Program-made: the position numbers and the translations under genes
The notes under the pieces: model-generated
The model's input: the letters and a program-made list of their open reading frames with translations, nothing else
Told to the model about the DNA's origin: nothing
Database searches by the model: none
Assembly: GCF_963678635.1 (NCBI RefSeq)
Contig: NC_087064.1
Location: 33,766,369-33,830,368 of the forward strand
Length of the DNA: 64,000 nucleotides
DNA from: Symsagittifera roscoffensis
Taxonomy: Eukaryota > Xenacoelomorpha > Acoela > Convolutidae
Reading direction: 5' to 3'
Part shown: one piece after another, positions 33,389 through 41,679 of the stretch
How positions within the stretch are numbered: the stretch's first letter is position 1
Layout of the letters: each line of letters opens with the position of its first letter

Positions 33389-33841
33389 GGATCGAGTTCC
33401 ATGGAAAGCTTCACGACGATTTGAACTCGATTTTTGCTGTCTTTAACATCAATCAAAAACTTTGAATAAAAAAATAAATGACAATTCAGGTAAAGTAATG
33501 AGAAGACTGTATAATTTCTGACTAGATTTTTTACAATTGCTGAGACCTTTCAAATTCAGTAAAAACTAATAATCATAGTAATTTCTGTTTTTTTTTAAAG
33601 TTAAAAATTTTACCTTCTCTTGAAGTGTGTTTGGAGACTGTTGAGCACATAATTTAACATTATGCTGAAAATGCTTCTTCTTGAAATGATTAGCGAGTTC
33701 CTTGCTGCTATAAGTATAAAAATTACAGTTAGAACATTTCAAAACACCACATGTTCTACGATGTCTTGATGCATCTTTGTGAGTGTATGCCCTGCCACAT
33801 TCAAGACATGCAACTCTTTCGTTTCTTTTGAGTGACGGCAT
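33367..33841 (-). CDS. Two-exon zinc-finger protein, left-arm copy
   Basis: Exon 1 runs from ATG 33841 to 33614 (donor GTAAAA). Exon 2 runs from 33459 (acceptor TTCAAAG) to the stop at 33369-33367. Exon 1 encodes a Cys/His-rich module: CLECGRAYTHKDASRHRRTC, then CSNCNFYTYSSKELANHFKKKH, i.e. two C2H2/C2HC-type fingers. Exon 2 adds about 30 residues (DSKNRVQIVVKLSMELDP). The inverted copy at 39690-40172 keeps the same exons and frame. A CCAAT array lies directly upstream. DNA binding at the element's own repeats is a plausible role, but this is inference. Confidence 0.6.
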
Positions 33842-34059
33842 CTCAATATTAATAAAAAATTAAATGGGAGATTTAAAATGTACCAAATTTTTAGATAAGG
33901 TGAGTTGAATAACCTCAAAAAAAGAATAAAAGTAAATAAAAACAGCAAACTTATTAATCAATTGTTTTTAACGAGGAAAAAAATCAGAATGGATATGCTA
34001 TTTAGCCTAGCTGAATGAAAAATCATCCAATCTAACCATGGAGTTTTTAAAAGTATCAA

Positions 34060-34380
34060 CCAATCAGAATCGAGCATTAATTACAAGGAAATTTTTTTAT
34101 TTTCTGATATCAACCAATCAGAATCGAGCTTCAATAGTCATGTAATTTTCAACAAATTCAATGTCCACGAATCAGAATTGAGCTTCAAATGTCATGTAAT
34201 TATCAACAAATTCAATGTCAACCTATCAGAATTGAGCTTCAAAATTCATAAAAATTTCAAGAAATTTAATGTCAACCAATCAGAGTTGAGCTCTTCTTCT
34301 CATGAATTTTTCAACAATTTCTTTAAATTTTGTAGATTTTGAGGATACTTCCACAGACATTATTTGTGTTAATAACCAAT
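34060..34380. promoter_or_regulatory. CCAAT-box array upstream of the left zinc-finger gene
   Basis: AACCAATCAGAATCGAGC-type motifs with CCAAT at 34060, 34114, 34276 and 34376, and degenerate versions near 34166 and 34222; spacing is about 54 bases. The core CCAATCAG matches the NF-Y consensus. Confidence 0.55.
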
Positions 34381-34538
34381 CAGAATGAAGTAATCACAGA
34401 TTTTAAAAAACTTTGTAGATCAGAACCAGACTATGTTTTAGAAACTTCTTAATCAATAAATTTTATCGAATTTTTCCAACATAACCAAGATTTGAAGTTT
34501 GATACCCTAGTGGGATAAATGAGATTTCTGAGTCTAGT

Positions 34539-35072
34539 TTATATTGTTTTTTTTTCGATATTCAATTCAAATTTTGAAATTTCGATCAAAATTTTTTCGA
34601 TTTGTGTTATTTCTAACCAGTGAAAAAAGAAATTACCAAAATATACGTTTTTATCGTTTTCTTTTTGGTATTTTGTAGTATAAACAACCGGAAGTCTGTT
34701 AAATTTGGATAAACGATCAAAAGATATTCTGACAAATCTGGATTTTGTATTTGCATCAAATTCGAAACAGTAATCGAATTGATGTTCCTTATCTCCAATT
34801 TTTGTTTCATAGGCACTTCCATTGTTTTGTTTTTTACTGATCGACCACTCAATCTGAGTTAACTATTCTAAGTAAAAAAATTGTTGATAAATCTGACAGT
34901 ACTCTTCTTTTTTGTAATCTCCTCTCCATCTTTTTAACAAAACTATTGAACTTTCAATACAATCTCCATCAACTTCATCTGTCGACCACTCTTGTAGTTT
35001 TTTGTAGTAGTTCAATTTTAAAATCTGATAAATGTTCAATTCAGACATTGAGAACGCTTTTGATGGAAACAT
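34539..35072 (-). pseudogene. Accessory gene X (element B copy) with one in-frame stop
   Basis: From ATG 35072 the frame runs to a TAG at 34865-34863 and then continues open to a TAA at 34541-34539. The part after the stop (QIEWSISKKQNNG; DYCFEFDANTKSRFVRISFD; FFFHWLEI) matches the frameshifted copy in element A (16810-17311), which has no stop at that place. The gene is therefore probably dead or needs readthrough. Its product would be about 177 codons with a basic middle and a Trp-containing C-terminus. Function unknown. Confidence 0.5.
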
Positions 35073-35576
35073 TTTTCTTACTGAAATAAATGAAGAAACT
35101 TAAAAAACTTGAATTGTTTTATCATTTTTAAAGTATTTTGTAGTAACAATCACCGTAAATATTTTTTAGTTATTTAGAGTCTAATTAGTTTCAAGGAAAT
35201 TTATGTAGCCAATTAAAACCTCAAATTAAGGCAGAAAAAATTGAAAACAACCAATGAAATTGAAAAAATCTTTAAAAAAAATTATGATAATGTTTTCAAC
35301 TAAATATACATTCTTGTTTGTAATTTTCCTAAATTGGGGCAAAATTTAACTAAATTTTGATGAAAACAATTATTAAATAAATTTATTTGTAATTTCATAA
35401 GCAAATACTGGAAAATCATTTCATAATTGGCTAGTGTTTAATGTCAATTTTGATTAAATTGTATGTTTTGTTGGCTTTTCCTCAGATGTTATAGCTCTAA
35501 ATATACACTTTGGTGAAAAAAAAAGTTTTGAACCAATAATATCTCAATTACCAAACATGCAAAACATCACAAAGCT

Positions 35577-35771
35577 TTACTGAGGTTTACAATTATCAAA
35601 AAACATAAAGTCTCCCAATATTTGGGACAGTTCTTTGAATTCATTCAAAGTATAATTGACACATGCAACTTGCTTCAAGTCTTCATTTTCCTTTGCAGTG
35701 AAGAGTCGAATCTGAATGTAGTGTGGCTTGCTCACGTTGTAATTCTTGATTGTGACACCCACCCTCCTCAT
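35577..35771 (-). CDS. PC4-like ssDNA-binding protein B1
   Basis: The product is 64 residues from ATG 35771. It begins MRRVGVTIKNYNVSKPHYIQ, then IRLFTAKENEDL and VNYTLNEFKELSQIL, the strand-turn-strand-helix order of the PC4 domain. It is the closest relative of the element A gene at 650-916. It starts 11 bases after the stop of the next PC4-like gene upstream, so the two are probably co-transcribed. Confidence 0.55.
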   Translation of the reverse strand: MRRVGVTIKNYNVSKPHYIQIRLFTAKENEDLKQVACVNYTLNEFKELSQILGDFMFFDNCKPQ

Positions 35772-35782
35772 GTTGTACGTTG

Positions 35783-36115
35783 CTATTTCATATACTCTAT
35801 ATACTCTATATGCTCCTGATCCATAGTTGATTCTCTGCCAGATTTGGCTTCATATATAGGTACGAGTCCAAGATTTTCAGCATTGTGAATAACAGTATTC
35901 CGTATTGCGGATATTGCTTCGCCTTCTTTTTCACTAAAAGAGACTTGTTGAGACTTTTCAAATTGTCCCAAATCATTTACTTTTAATAGTTGAAAGCACG
36001 GTTCCAAGCATCTTTTCCCCTTGTAGGATTTTTGGAACCAAACAAATCTCCCAATTCTTTTTTGATTTTTTGAAAATTCAATATATTTGGGACTATCACC
36101 TTTTCTCGAGTACAT
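35783..36115 (-). CDS. PC4-like ssDNA-binding protein B2
   Basis: First ATG at 36115 (frame open to 36127); about 110 residues. IGRFVWFQKSYKGKRCLEPC is followed by FQLLKVNDLGQFEKSQQVSF and SEKEGEAISAI, a good match in order and spacing to a PC4 core (KGK turn, strands, closing helix). The tail is acidic with an IEYIEYMK end. It shares an intergenic region with the plus-strand gene Y, which contains three CArG-like boxes. Confidence 0.5.
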   Translation of the reverse strand: MYSRKGDSPKYIEFSKNQKRIGRFVWFQKSYKGKRCLEPCFQLLKVNDLGQFEKSQQVSFSEKEGEAISAIRNTVIHNAENLGLVPIYEAKSGRESTMDQEHIEYIEYMK

Positions 36116-36209
36116 TTTGAAGAACAAACTGATCAGATGAGGAGAAATGAGAGAAATAAATTTGAGAATAAATGAAAATTGAAGTAAGCAGTATGAGTCA
36201 TCGCCATTT

Positions 36210-36290
36210 CCATATATGGAAGTAGTACCAAATATGGAACGATTTACCTATATGGAAGCTGCGTAGGCGTTTCTACTACTATATAACTCC
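36210..36290. promoter_or_regulatory. Divergent promoter with three CArG-like boxes and a TATA box
   Basis: CCATATATGG (36210-36219) and CCAAATATGG (36228-36237) fit the serum-response-factor CC(A/T)6GG consensus exactly. CCTATATGG (36247-36255) is one base short. All are followed by AA and spaced about 18 bases apart. A TATATAA-type box lies at 36280-36286, about 35 bases before the plus-strand ATG at 36320. Confidence 0.6.
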
Positions 36291-36319
36291 ACCATTTTCT
36301 GCAAAAATCTTTTTTCCTA

Positions 36320-36918
36320 ATGGCAGCTGCTATGTGTCAAGCTCTTCCCAGCTTTTATTCAGATTATAATAGTAAATCATTGTTTATTTCTGTTTCCAAC
36401 GATTTTTACGAAAAATACATAGTAACCCAAGATTATTGCGTCTCTACTCACGATTCTTTCTGTTCCTTGGAAAATTGCAAGTTTCATATAATTTTAATTG
36501 GAACATCCCTTAGCTAAAAATTTTTCAGAGATTAGACAAAAATCAATACATATATCAAGAAATTGATTGTCTTTACACTTTGTACAAGCACAGATTCTTT
36601 CCGAGTATTGTCACATCAAGTGGGGAAGTCTTCAATCAGCTTAGTTGTGGAGTTCAGCATAATTTACGATGGAAAGGAGCAGAAAAAACACCAAGCGTAT
36701 CACGGAAACGACTTGTTCGCAGAAAGTTCAAAAAACATTATCTAAGTTCTAACCAAAAAATTGCATCTACGCAAACTCTTGGCTCAGCATTTTTAGACAG
36801 AATTCGAAAAGTACAAAACTCAAAATATGAATCTGATTTGTTCAAAATAATTGATTGTTTTATTGATGGTTATGTTTCTGTAATTAGTGAGCGTGTCAAT
36901 TTTTCTATCAATTTTTGA
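36320..36918 (+). pseudogene. Accessory gene Y (element B copy) with a -1 frame break
   Basis: The first frame (ATG 36320 to stop 36517) begins MAAAMCQALPSFYSDYNSKS. The second frame is open from 36514 to 36918 and contains a basic stretch (SRKRLVRRKFKKHYLSS), then ASTQTLGSAFLDRIRKVQ and IIDCFIDGYVSV. The second part matches the Y gene in element A (basic block, S-x-QT motif, helix, GY). A CAG acceptor-like site at 36526-36528 could mark a small intron, but I found no matching donor that keeps frame. Confidence 0.45.
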
Positions 36919-37716
36919 TTACTTCTTCATAAAAAACTAGTCAAGGTTAATTAAATTTCAATTCAACTGTTTTTCAACGAATAAATTTATGTTATTTTTT
37001 TACAAGATGCAAAAAAATCAATCATTTTATATCAACTATGCGTCTTTTATAGAAAGTTTGTTGCAGAACGCAACTTTTTCATATTTTAAAAAATATGTAC
37101 ATTTGCAAAACCTAACTTCTTTTTTCTAATTGTTTAGAAATTATCAGTATTGATGACTTTGAATGCTTTTCCTTCTCTTAATTCACTGTTTCTTTGATGT
37201 TTTTGATTTACATACGTGCAAAAGTAAAGTTTTCACTGATTAAACTTAAAACAAAGAAATTTCCTAAATAGTAATTTTTAGCATTGCAAGAAAATCCTCT
37301 TTCAGTTTTCTTTAAAATGCGAAAATATTTAATAAAATTTTTCTTAACTTGCCAGTTTTTTTTTGATTTTTTTAACAAGTATGCAAAAAGTATTGGGAAA
37401 ATTTTTGCATGGTGCAAACTTATTTTAAAATTTTTAACATGTGTGCAAAAATTGTAGTGATTTCTTATCTTGTGTGTGAAAATGTTGTGAAATTTTTCAG
37501 AATTATCAAAAGTGATTCAAATTTTTTATCATCTTACAAAAACACTTGATAGTTTGATTTTTAAAAATGAATTTTACAAATTTATAAACAAAACTTTGCC
37601 TATGCAATTTTTTTAACAAAGTTTTCTATGATCTTATTTCTTTGTTCCTATCTCTTTAAAAAATTACTTGATGCAAAGAAATTAAATTACAAATTACAAG
37701 ACAATAACCAATTTAT
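36919..37716. other. No gene recognised inside the core of element B
   Basis: AT-rich, low-complexity sequence between the 3' end of gene Y and the 3' end of the next minus-strand gene. No RNA gene or repeat was recognised. Confidence 0.5.
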
Positions 37717-38199
37717 TTACAAATCAAAGAGCTGTCGAGCAGCTGAAGAATTTTGCAAGTTCTCAATGGAGCGCAAAGCTGGTCTTGCATCCATCACTGG
37801 TGGTTTGCTGACTGGAGTTCTTGATTCAGAGCACCCCTCATCCTCTTCGATGGTTATTGGGTTGTCCACAGACCCCTCTTCCCAAGGAAAGAGGAAATCG
37901 TCGAATGGTTGAGCCACATATCTAGAGTCAGGAATCTCGGGGTAGTTCATTCCCACATGCTCAGACACTTCCTCCATCATTTGCATGGTTCCAAGTTGGT
38001 TTTCTGTGATGGGAACTTGCATCATATGATGCTCGCTGAAATCCCTTTGCATCACTTCCACCATGTGCCAGACTTGGATTGGGATGTCCATTCGTGCCAG
38101 AAAAACTCCACAAACTGTTTCTCGCACTTGGATTTGTACTAAATCAGCTGAAAATTCCACCGAGAACATAAGGTTGCTGTTTTGCACTGAGAAGATCAT
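37717..38199 (-). CDS. PC4-like protein B3 with long acidic C-terminal tail
   Basis: ATG at 38199 (the frame opens at a TTG at 38208); 160 residues. The N-terminal ~55 residues (LMFSVEFSADLVQIQVRETV; MDIPIQVWHMVEVMQRDF) fit the strands and closing helix of a PC4 domain. A Met/His/Gln-rich linker follows. The tail contains FDDFLFPWEEG and ITIEEDEGCSES, a hydrophobic-then-acidic pattern like SUMO-interaction or activation motifs (inference). Base composition is less AT-rich than its surroundings, consistent with real coding. CCAAT boxes lie upstream. Confidence 0.55.
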   Translation of the reverse strand: MIFSVQNSNLMFSVEFSADLVQIQVRETVCGVFLARMDIPIQVWHMVEVMQRDFSEHHMMQVPITENQLGTMQMMEEVSEHVGMNYPEIPDSRYVAQPFDDFLFPWEEGSVDNPITIEEDEGCSESRTPVSKPPVMDARPALRSIENLQNSSAARQLFDL

Positions 38200-38371
38200 T
38201 TTGACCAAAAAGATGACTAAAAGAGCAAAAACAAGAAAGAACTGAGAGGAGGGGGAACTTTACAAAAAATAAGTTGAAATTAGGATGTTTAGAGCTGAGA
38301 GAGGAGGTAGTGGACGGTGGTTTAGTTTAACCACTCAGAATGGATTTTCTTTATTTGGATTGTAGTCGTGT

Positions 38372-38505
38372 CCAATCAGATTTTAGTTTCCTTTTATGGA
38401 ATTCTTATAGAAAACTCGTGTCCAATTGGAAACAAAGCTCTATTTTACACATTGTCGTTTCCAATCACAAAAATGTTTATTTTTGTTCTAGTTGTCGTAT
38501 CCAAT
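38372..38505. promoter_or_regulatory. CCAAT-box array upstream of PC4-like B3
   Basis: CCAAT cores at 38372, 38422, 38461 and 38501, each preceded by a T in a CGT(A/G/T)TCCAAT-like context, spaced 39-50 bases, 170-310 bases before the ATG. Confidence 0.5.
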
Positions 38506-38800
38506 CAGAGGAACTTTTTAAGGACTAATATCTTCCAAATAAGTAAAAATATACACAAAAGCAATCACAAAAATAAATGACCAAAAGTTGTTTGCTGTAA
38601 AAATAAGAAATATTGCCGATATAAGTAACAAAAGAAGAAAAATTAATAAAAGTAGCATCTCTGCAAGTCGCAAGCCTTCTCATCAAGTTAACTGAATTTT
38701 TTGTATATAATCGATGAGAAATTGTTAATTTTTCAGCAGATATCCAAGTTCTTTGATTTTGGTGTAGATTTGAGATGATAACTCAAAATTGGTGAATTTT

Positions 38801-39251
38801 TCAAAGCAAATCTCTGGAAATCTGATACCAAACCTGATCATGCAAGATTTTGAACTTTGAAAATCTTTTTAAAAAATGGAGGAATAAAGAACTTTGCTTG
38901 GGAGTTTTGACAAATTTGGGAGTTGGGTAGGGAATAAAAAGAGTCTTTGAAATTTTATCGTACGACTTTTTTTTTATTAATTTCAAGTTTTCTAAAATAA
39001 ATAAAATTTCTTTTCTTGTCAGGTGTAACTCAGCAGTAAGTTTATAACTTTGATACGCAATATGTGGATCAAAAATAAGTTCTTTGATTGAGTAAGTTTC
39101 TCTAAATCTATTTTGGACAATATAAACGTCCAAAAAATTTGTTATAAAAGTAAGATTCTACATCTATTTCATCAATAAGGAAATCACTCGGAATATTTTC
39201 TTTTTTCTTGTAGAGTAATTCAAGGAAGTTCAAATGCTTTTTAATTGACAT
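38801..39251 (-). pseudogene. Broken ORF, possible distant relative of gene X or PC4-like family
   Basis: From ATG 39251 a 47-codon frame (MSIKKHLNFLELLYKKKEN) ends at 39108. Another frame (39133-38801) continues with ETYSIKELIFDPHIAYQSYK and LHLTRKEILFILENLKLI, a strand-helix pattern somewhat like PC4. The start of the first frame resembles the N-terminus of gene X. The assignment is weak. Confidence 0.25.
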
Positions 39252-39307
39252 TCTTCAAAAATGAATATTTTGGATCCAAAGTTATGTCTAGAAACTGCTT
39301 AGTTCTG

Positions 39308-39471
39308 ATTGGCTGAAAATATTTCTGGAAAATTTTATGATTTTGAAGCTCGATTCTGATTGGTGGACATTGAATTTGTTGAAAATTACATTACTATTGA
39401 AGCTCAATTCTGATTGGTTGTTATCAGAAAATATAAAAGTTTCCTTGTAATTAATGCTCGATTCTGATTGG
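39308..39471. promoter_or_regulatory. CCAAT-box array upstream of the right zinc-finger gene (inverted copy)
   Basis: ATTGG (reverse CCAAT) at 39308, 39359, 39413 and 39467, spaced 51-54 bases, each preceded by TTCTG or a close variant. The array mirrors 34060-34280. Confidence 0.55.
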
Positions 39472-39689
39472 TTGATACTTTTAAAAACTCCATGGTTAGA
39501 TTGGATGATTTTTATTTCAGCTAGGTTAAATAGCATATCCATTCTGATTTTTTTCCTCGTTAAAAACAATTGATTAATAAGTTTGCTGTTTTTATTTACT
39601 TTTATTCTTTTTTTGAGGTTATTCAACTCACCTTATCTAAGAATTTGGTACATTTTAAATCTCCCATTTAATTTTTCATTACTATTGAG

Positions 39690-40172
39690 ATGCCGTCACT
39701 CAAAAGAAACGAAAGAGTTGCATGTCTTGAATGTGGCAGGGCATACACTCACAAAGATGCATCAAGATATCGTAGAACATGTGGTGTTTTGAAATGTTCT
39801 AACTGTAATTTTTATACTTATAGCAGCGAGGAACTCGCTAATCATTTCAAGAAGAAGCATTTTCAGCATAATGTTAAATTATTTGCTCAGCAGTCTCCAA
39901 ACACACTTCAGGAGAAGGTAAAATTTTTAATTTTTTTTTAAAAAAAAAACATAGAAATTACTATGATTATTAGTTTTTACTGAATTTGAAAGGTCTCAGC
40001 AATTGTAACAAATCTAGTCAGAAATTATACAGTGTTTTCATTACATTACCTGAACTGTCATTTATTTTTTTATTCAAAGGTATTGATTGATGTTAAAGAC
40101 AGCAAAAATCGAGTTCAAATCGTCGTGAAGCTTTCCATGGAACTTGATCCGAAAACTTTTAATCAACAGTAA
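39690..40172 (+). CDS. Two-exon zinc-finger protein, right-arm copy
   Basis: Exon 1 is 39690-39917 (ATG in context, donor GTAAAA at 39918). Exon 2 is 40080-40172 (acceptor TTCAAAG, stop TAA 40170-40172). Both exons are in phase 0. The protein has the same two Cys/His fingers as the left copy with a few substitutions (His to Tyr in the first finger region, Lys to Glu, Cys to Phe) and the same exon 2 tail (RVQIVVKLSMELDP). The stop codon lies at the border with the 1.3-kb repeat unit. The His-to-Tyr change may weaken one finger. Confidence 0.6.
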
Positions 40173-41679
40173 TAACTCCCTTGGTTGCAAGCTGGCGGAG
40201 ACTTTGTTGTGATAAATTTGTAGTAGAGTGCATAACATTTGCTAATGAGTATTTAAGTATGCGCCTAAAAATTGTAAAACTTGGATATTTGGAAAACATC
40301 AACTAATTGAAAGGTTTTTTTAGTTACTATTTTAAAGTTTTCCTTGTTTAGTGCTTGTAAAAGTGATCATGGAGAAAAAAATTTTTTAAGCAGATAATGT
40401 GGTTTGAATTATTAAGAATTATGTTTTCTTTTGTTTTTTTTTTTGATAATTTCAGAAAAGAAATTGATAAATGACCTGGAAAAAATGTATATTTCGCTTA
40501 ACTTTGAAAGTTTCAAGATAATGTTATACATCATTCCAACTAAAAATTTAGTCTAAAATAGAAATTCAGATTTAAAACAGCATTATACAGTTATGAGGTT
40601 GAGAAAATCCTTTAAAGGCTTTTAGAAAAAGATTTATGGTGTTATTCAGCTTCGGATTATTGAACGTTTGTTGAAACGATACATTTTTCTATCTAAAATT
40701 CAATTTTCAAGTAAAAATTTGCCAAATTGGATTCATTTGGTAGATAGTAGATGAAGCAGAAACTGAGAAAAGGCTGAAATGAGATAGAAACGCAATTTAT
40801 TCTTTAGAAGTTTTGAGATATTTTTACTAAAATTTAGCTTAAAAAGTATATCTTGAGAAAAAATCCGATATAAAAAATTTCAAAGTCTTATATTTATGCG
40901 TAATTCATTAGAAAAAATTGTTATCATTTGATATATAAGGTACTTTATTTGAAAGATCAAAAGTTTTGAGGATAATTTTTGTGAAGCAAACCAAATCGAC
41001 ATCTTTTGGAAGAAGATACAAAAAGCATCAATCAAAAACTTGCTTTCAAGATCTACATTTCCTTGCTATATACAATACACAAAACTACATACATACACAA
41101 TACTACATAGAATATACAACACTTTAAACAATACATTACTACTTTTTTACTACATAGAGTTATTTTCTTATTAAAAATCGGAAAATTACACAATTGTTCC
41201 AATTTGCACCTTAATTTGCTTTGCTGAATCAATTTTTTGAGACTCGCTCTTTCAGAAGTTTTTATATTGTAGACGTTAGGAACTAGGTTCTCTTGCGTTT
41301 TTCCGGAGATTTTCAGATTATAATTAATAGAGCTGCTCCTAATTTGATCTTAGATCGTAAAACTACACCTTTATATTCTCATTCTGTACATATCTTTTTG
41401 AATGATTTAACTAGCACCAATTCTTTCTCACTTGGATATTTTTGAGAAAATTTCTGTCATAAATTCAGAAAAAAAAGCGAGTGAATAACTATTTTGCAAG
41501 AAAAGTGATAGTTATTGATCCCAAAATGTGTATTTTTGCTTAAATAGTTTAAGATAGCAACTGAACAGGGGAACCTTGAGGAAGATATTAACATTTTTTA
41601 TCGTAATAATCATACGGTATCAGTTCTAATTTCATCTCTGCCAGCAAATTGTTCGTTCAATTGATACTATTTTCCTCCT

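Larger units (their letters stand above)
23753..34300. repeat. Left giant inverted-repeat arm of element B
   Basis: Pairs with 39300-45202 on the opposite strand. Order from the outside: terminus with three iterons (23809-23895), unit L1 to about 25520, a second copy L2 from about 25525 to 26950, a short single-copy stretch, a 1.3-kb tandem array, and the zinc-finger gene with its CCAAT array. Confidence 0.8.

Noticed and set aside
34060-34380. CRISPR-like array
   Set aside because: The repeats are degenerate, with related rather than unique spacers, in an animal genome; a promoter array fits better.
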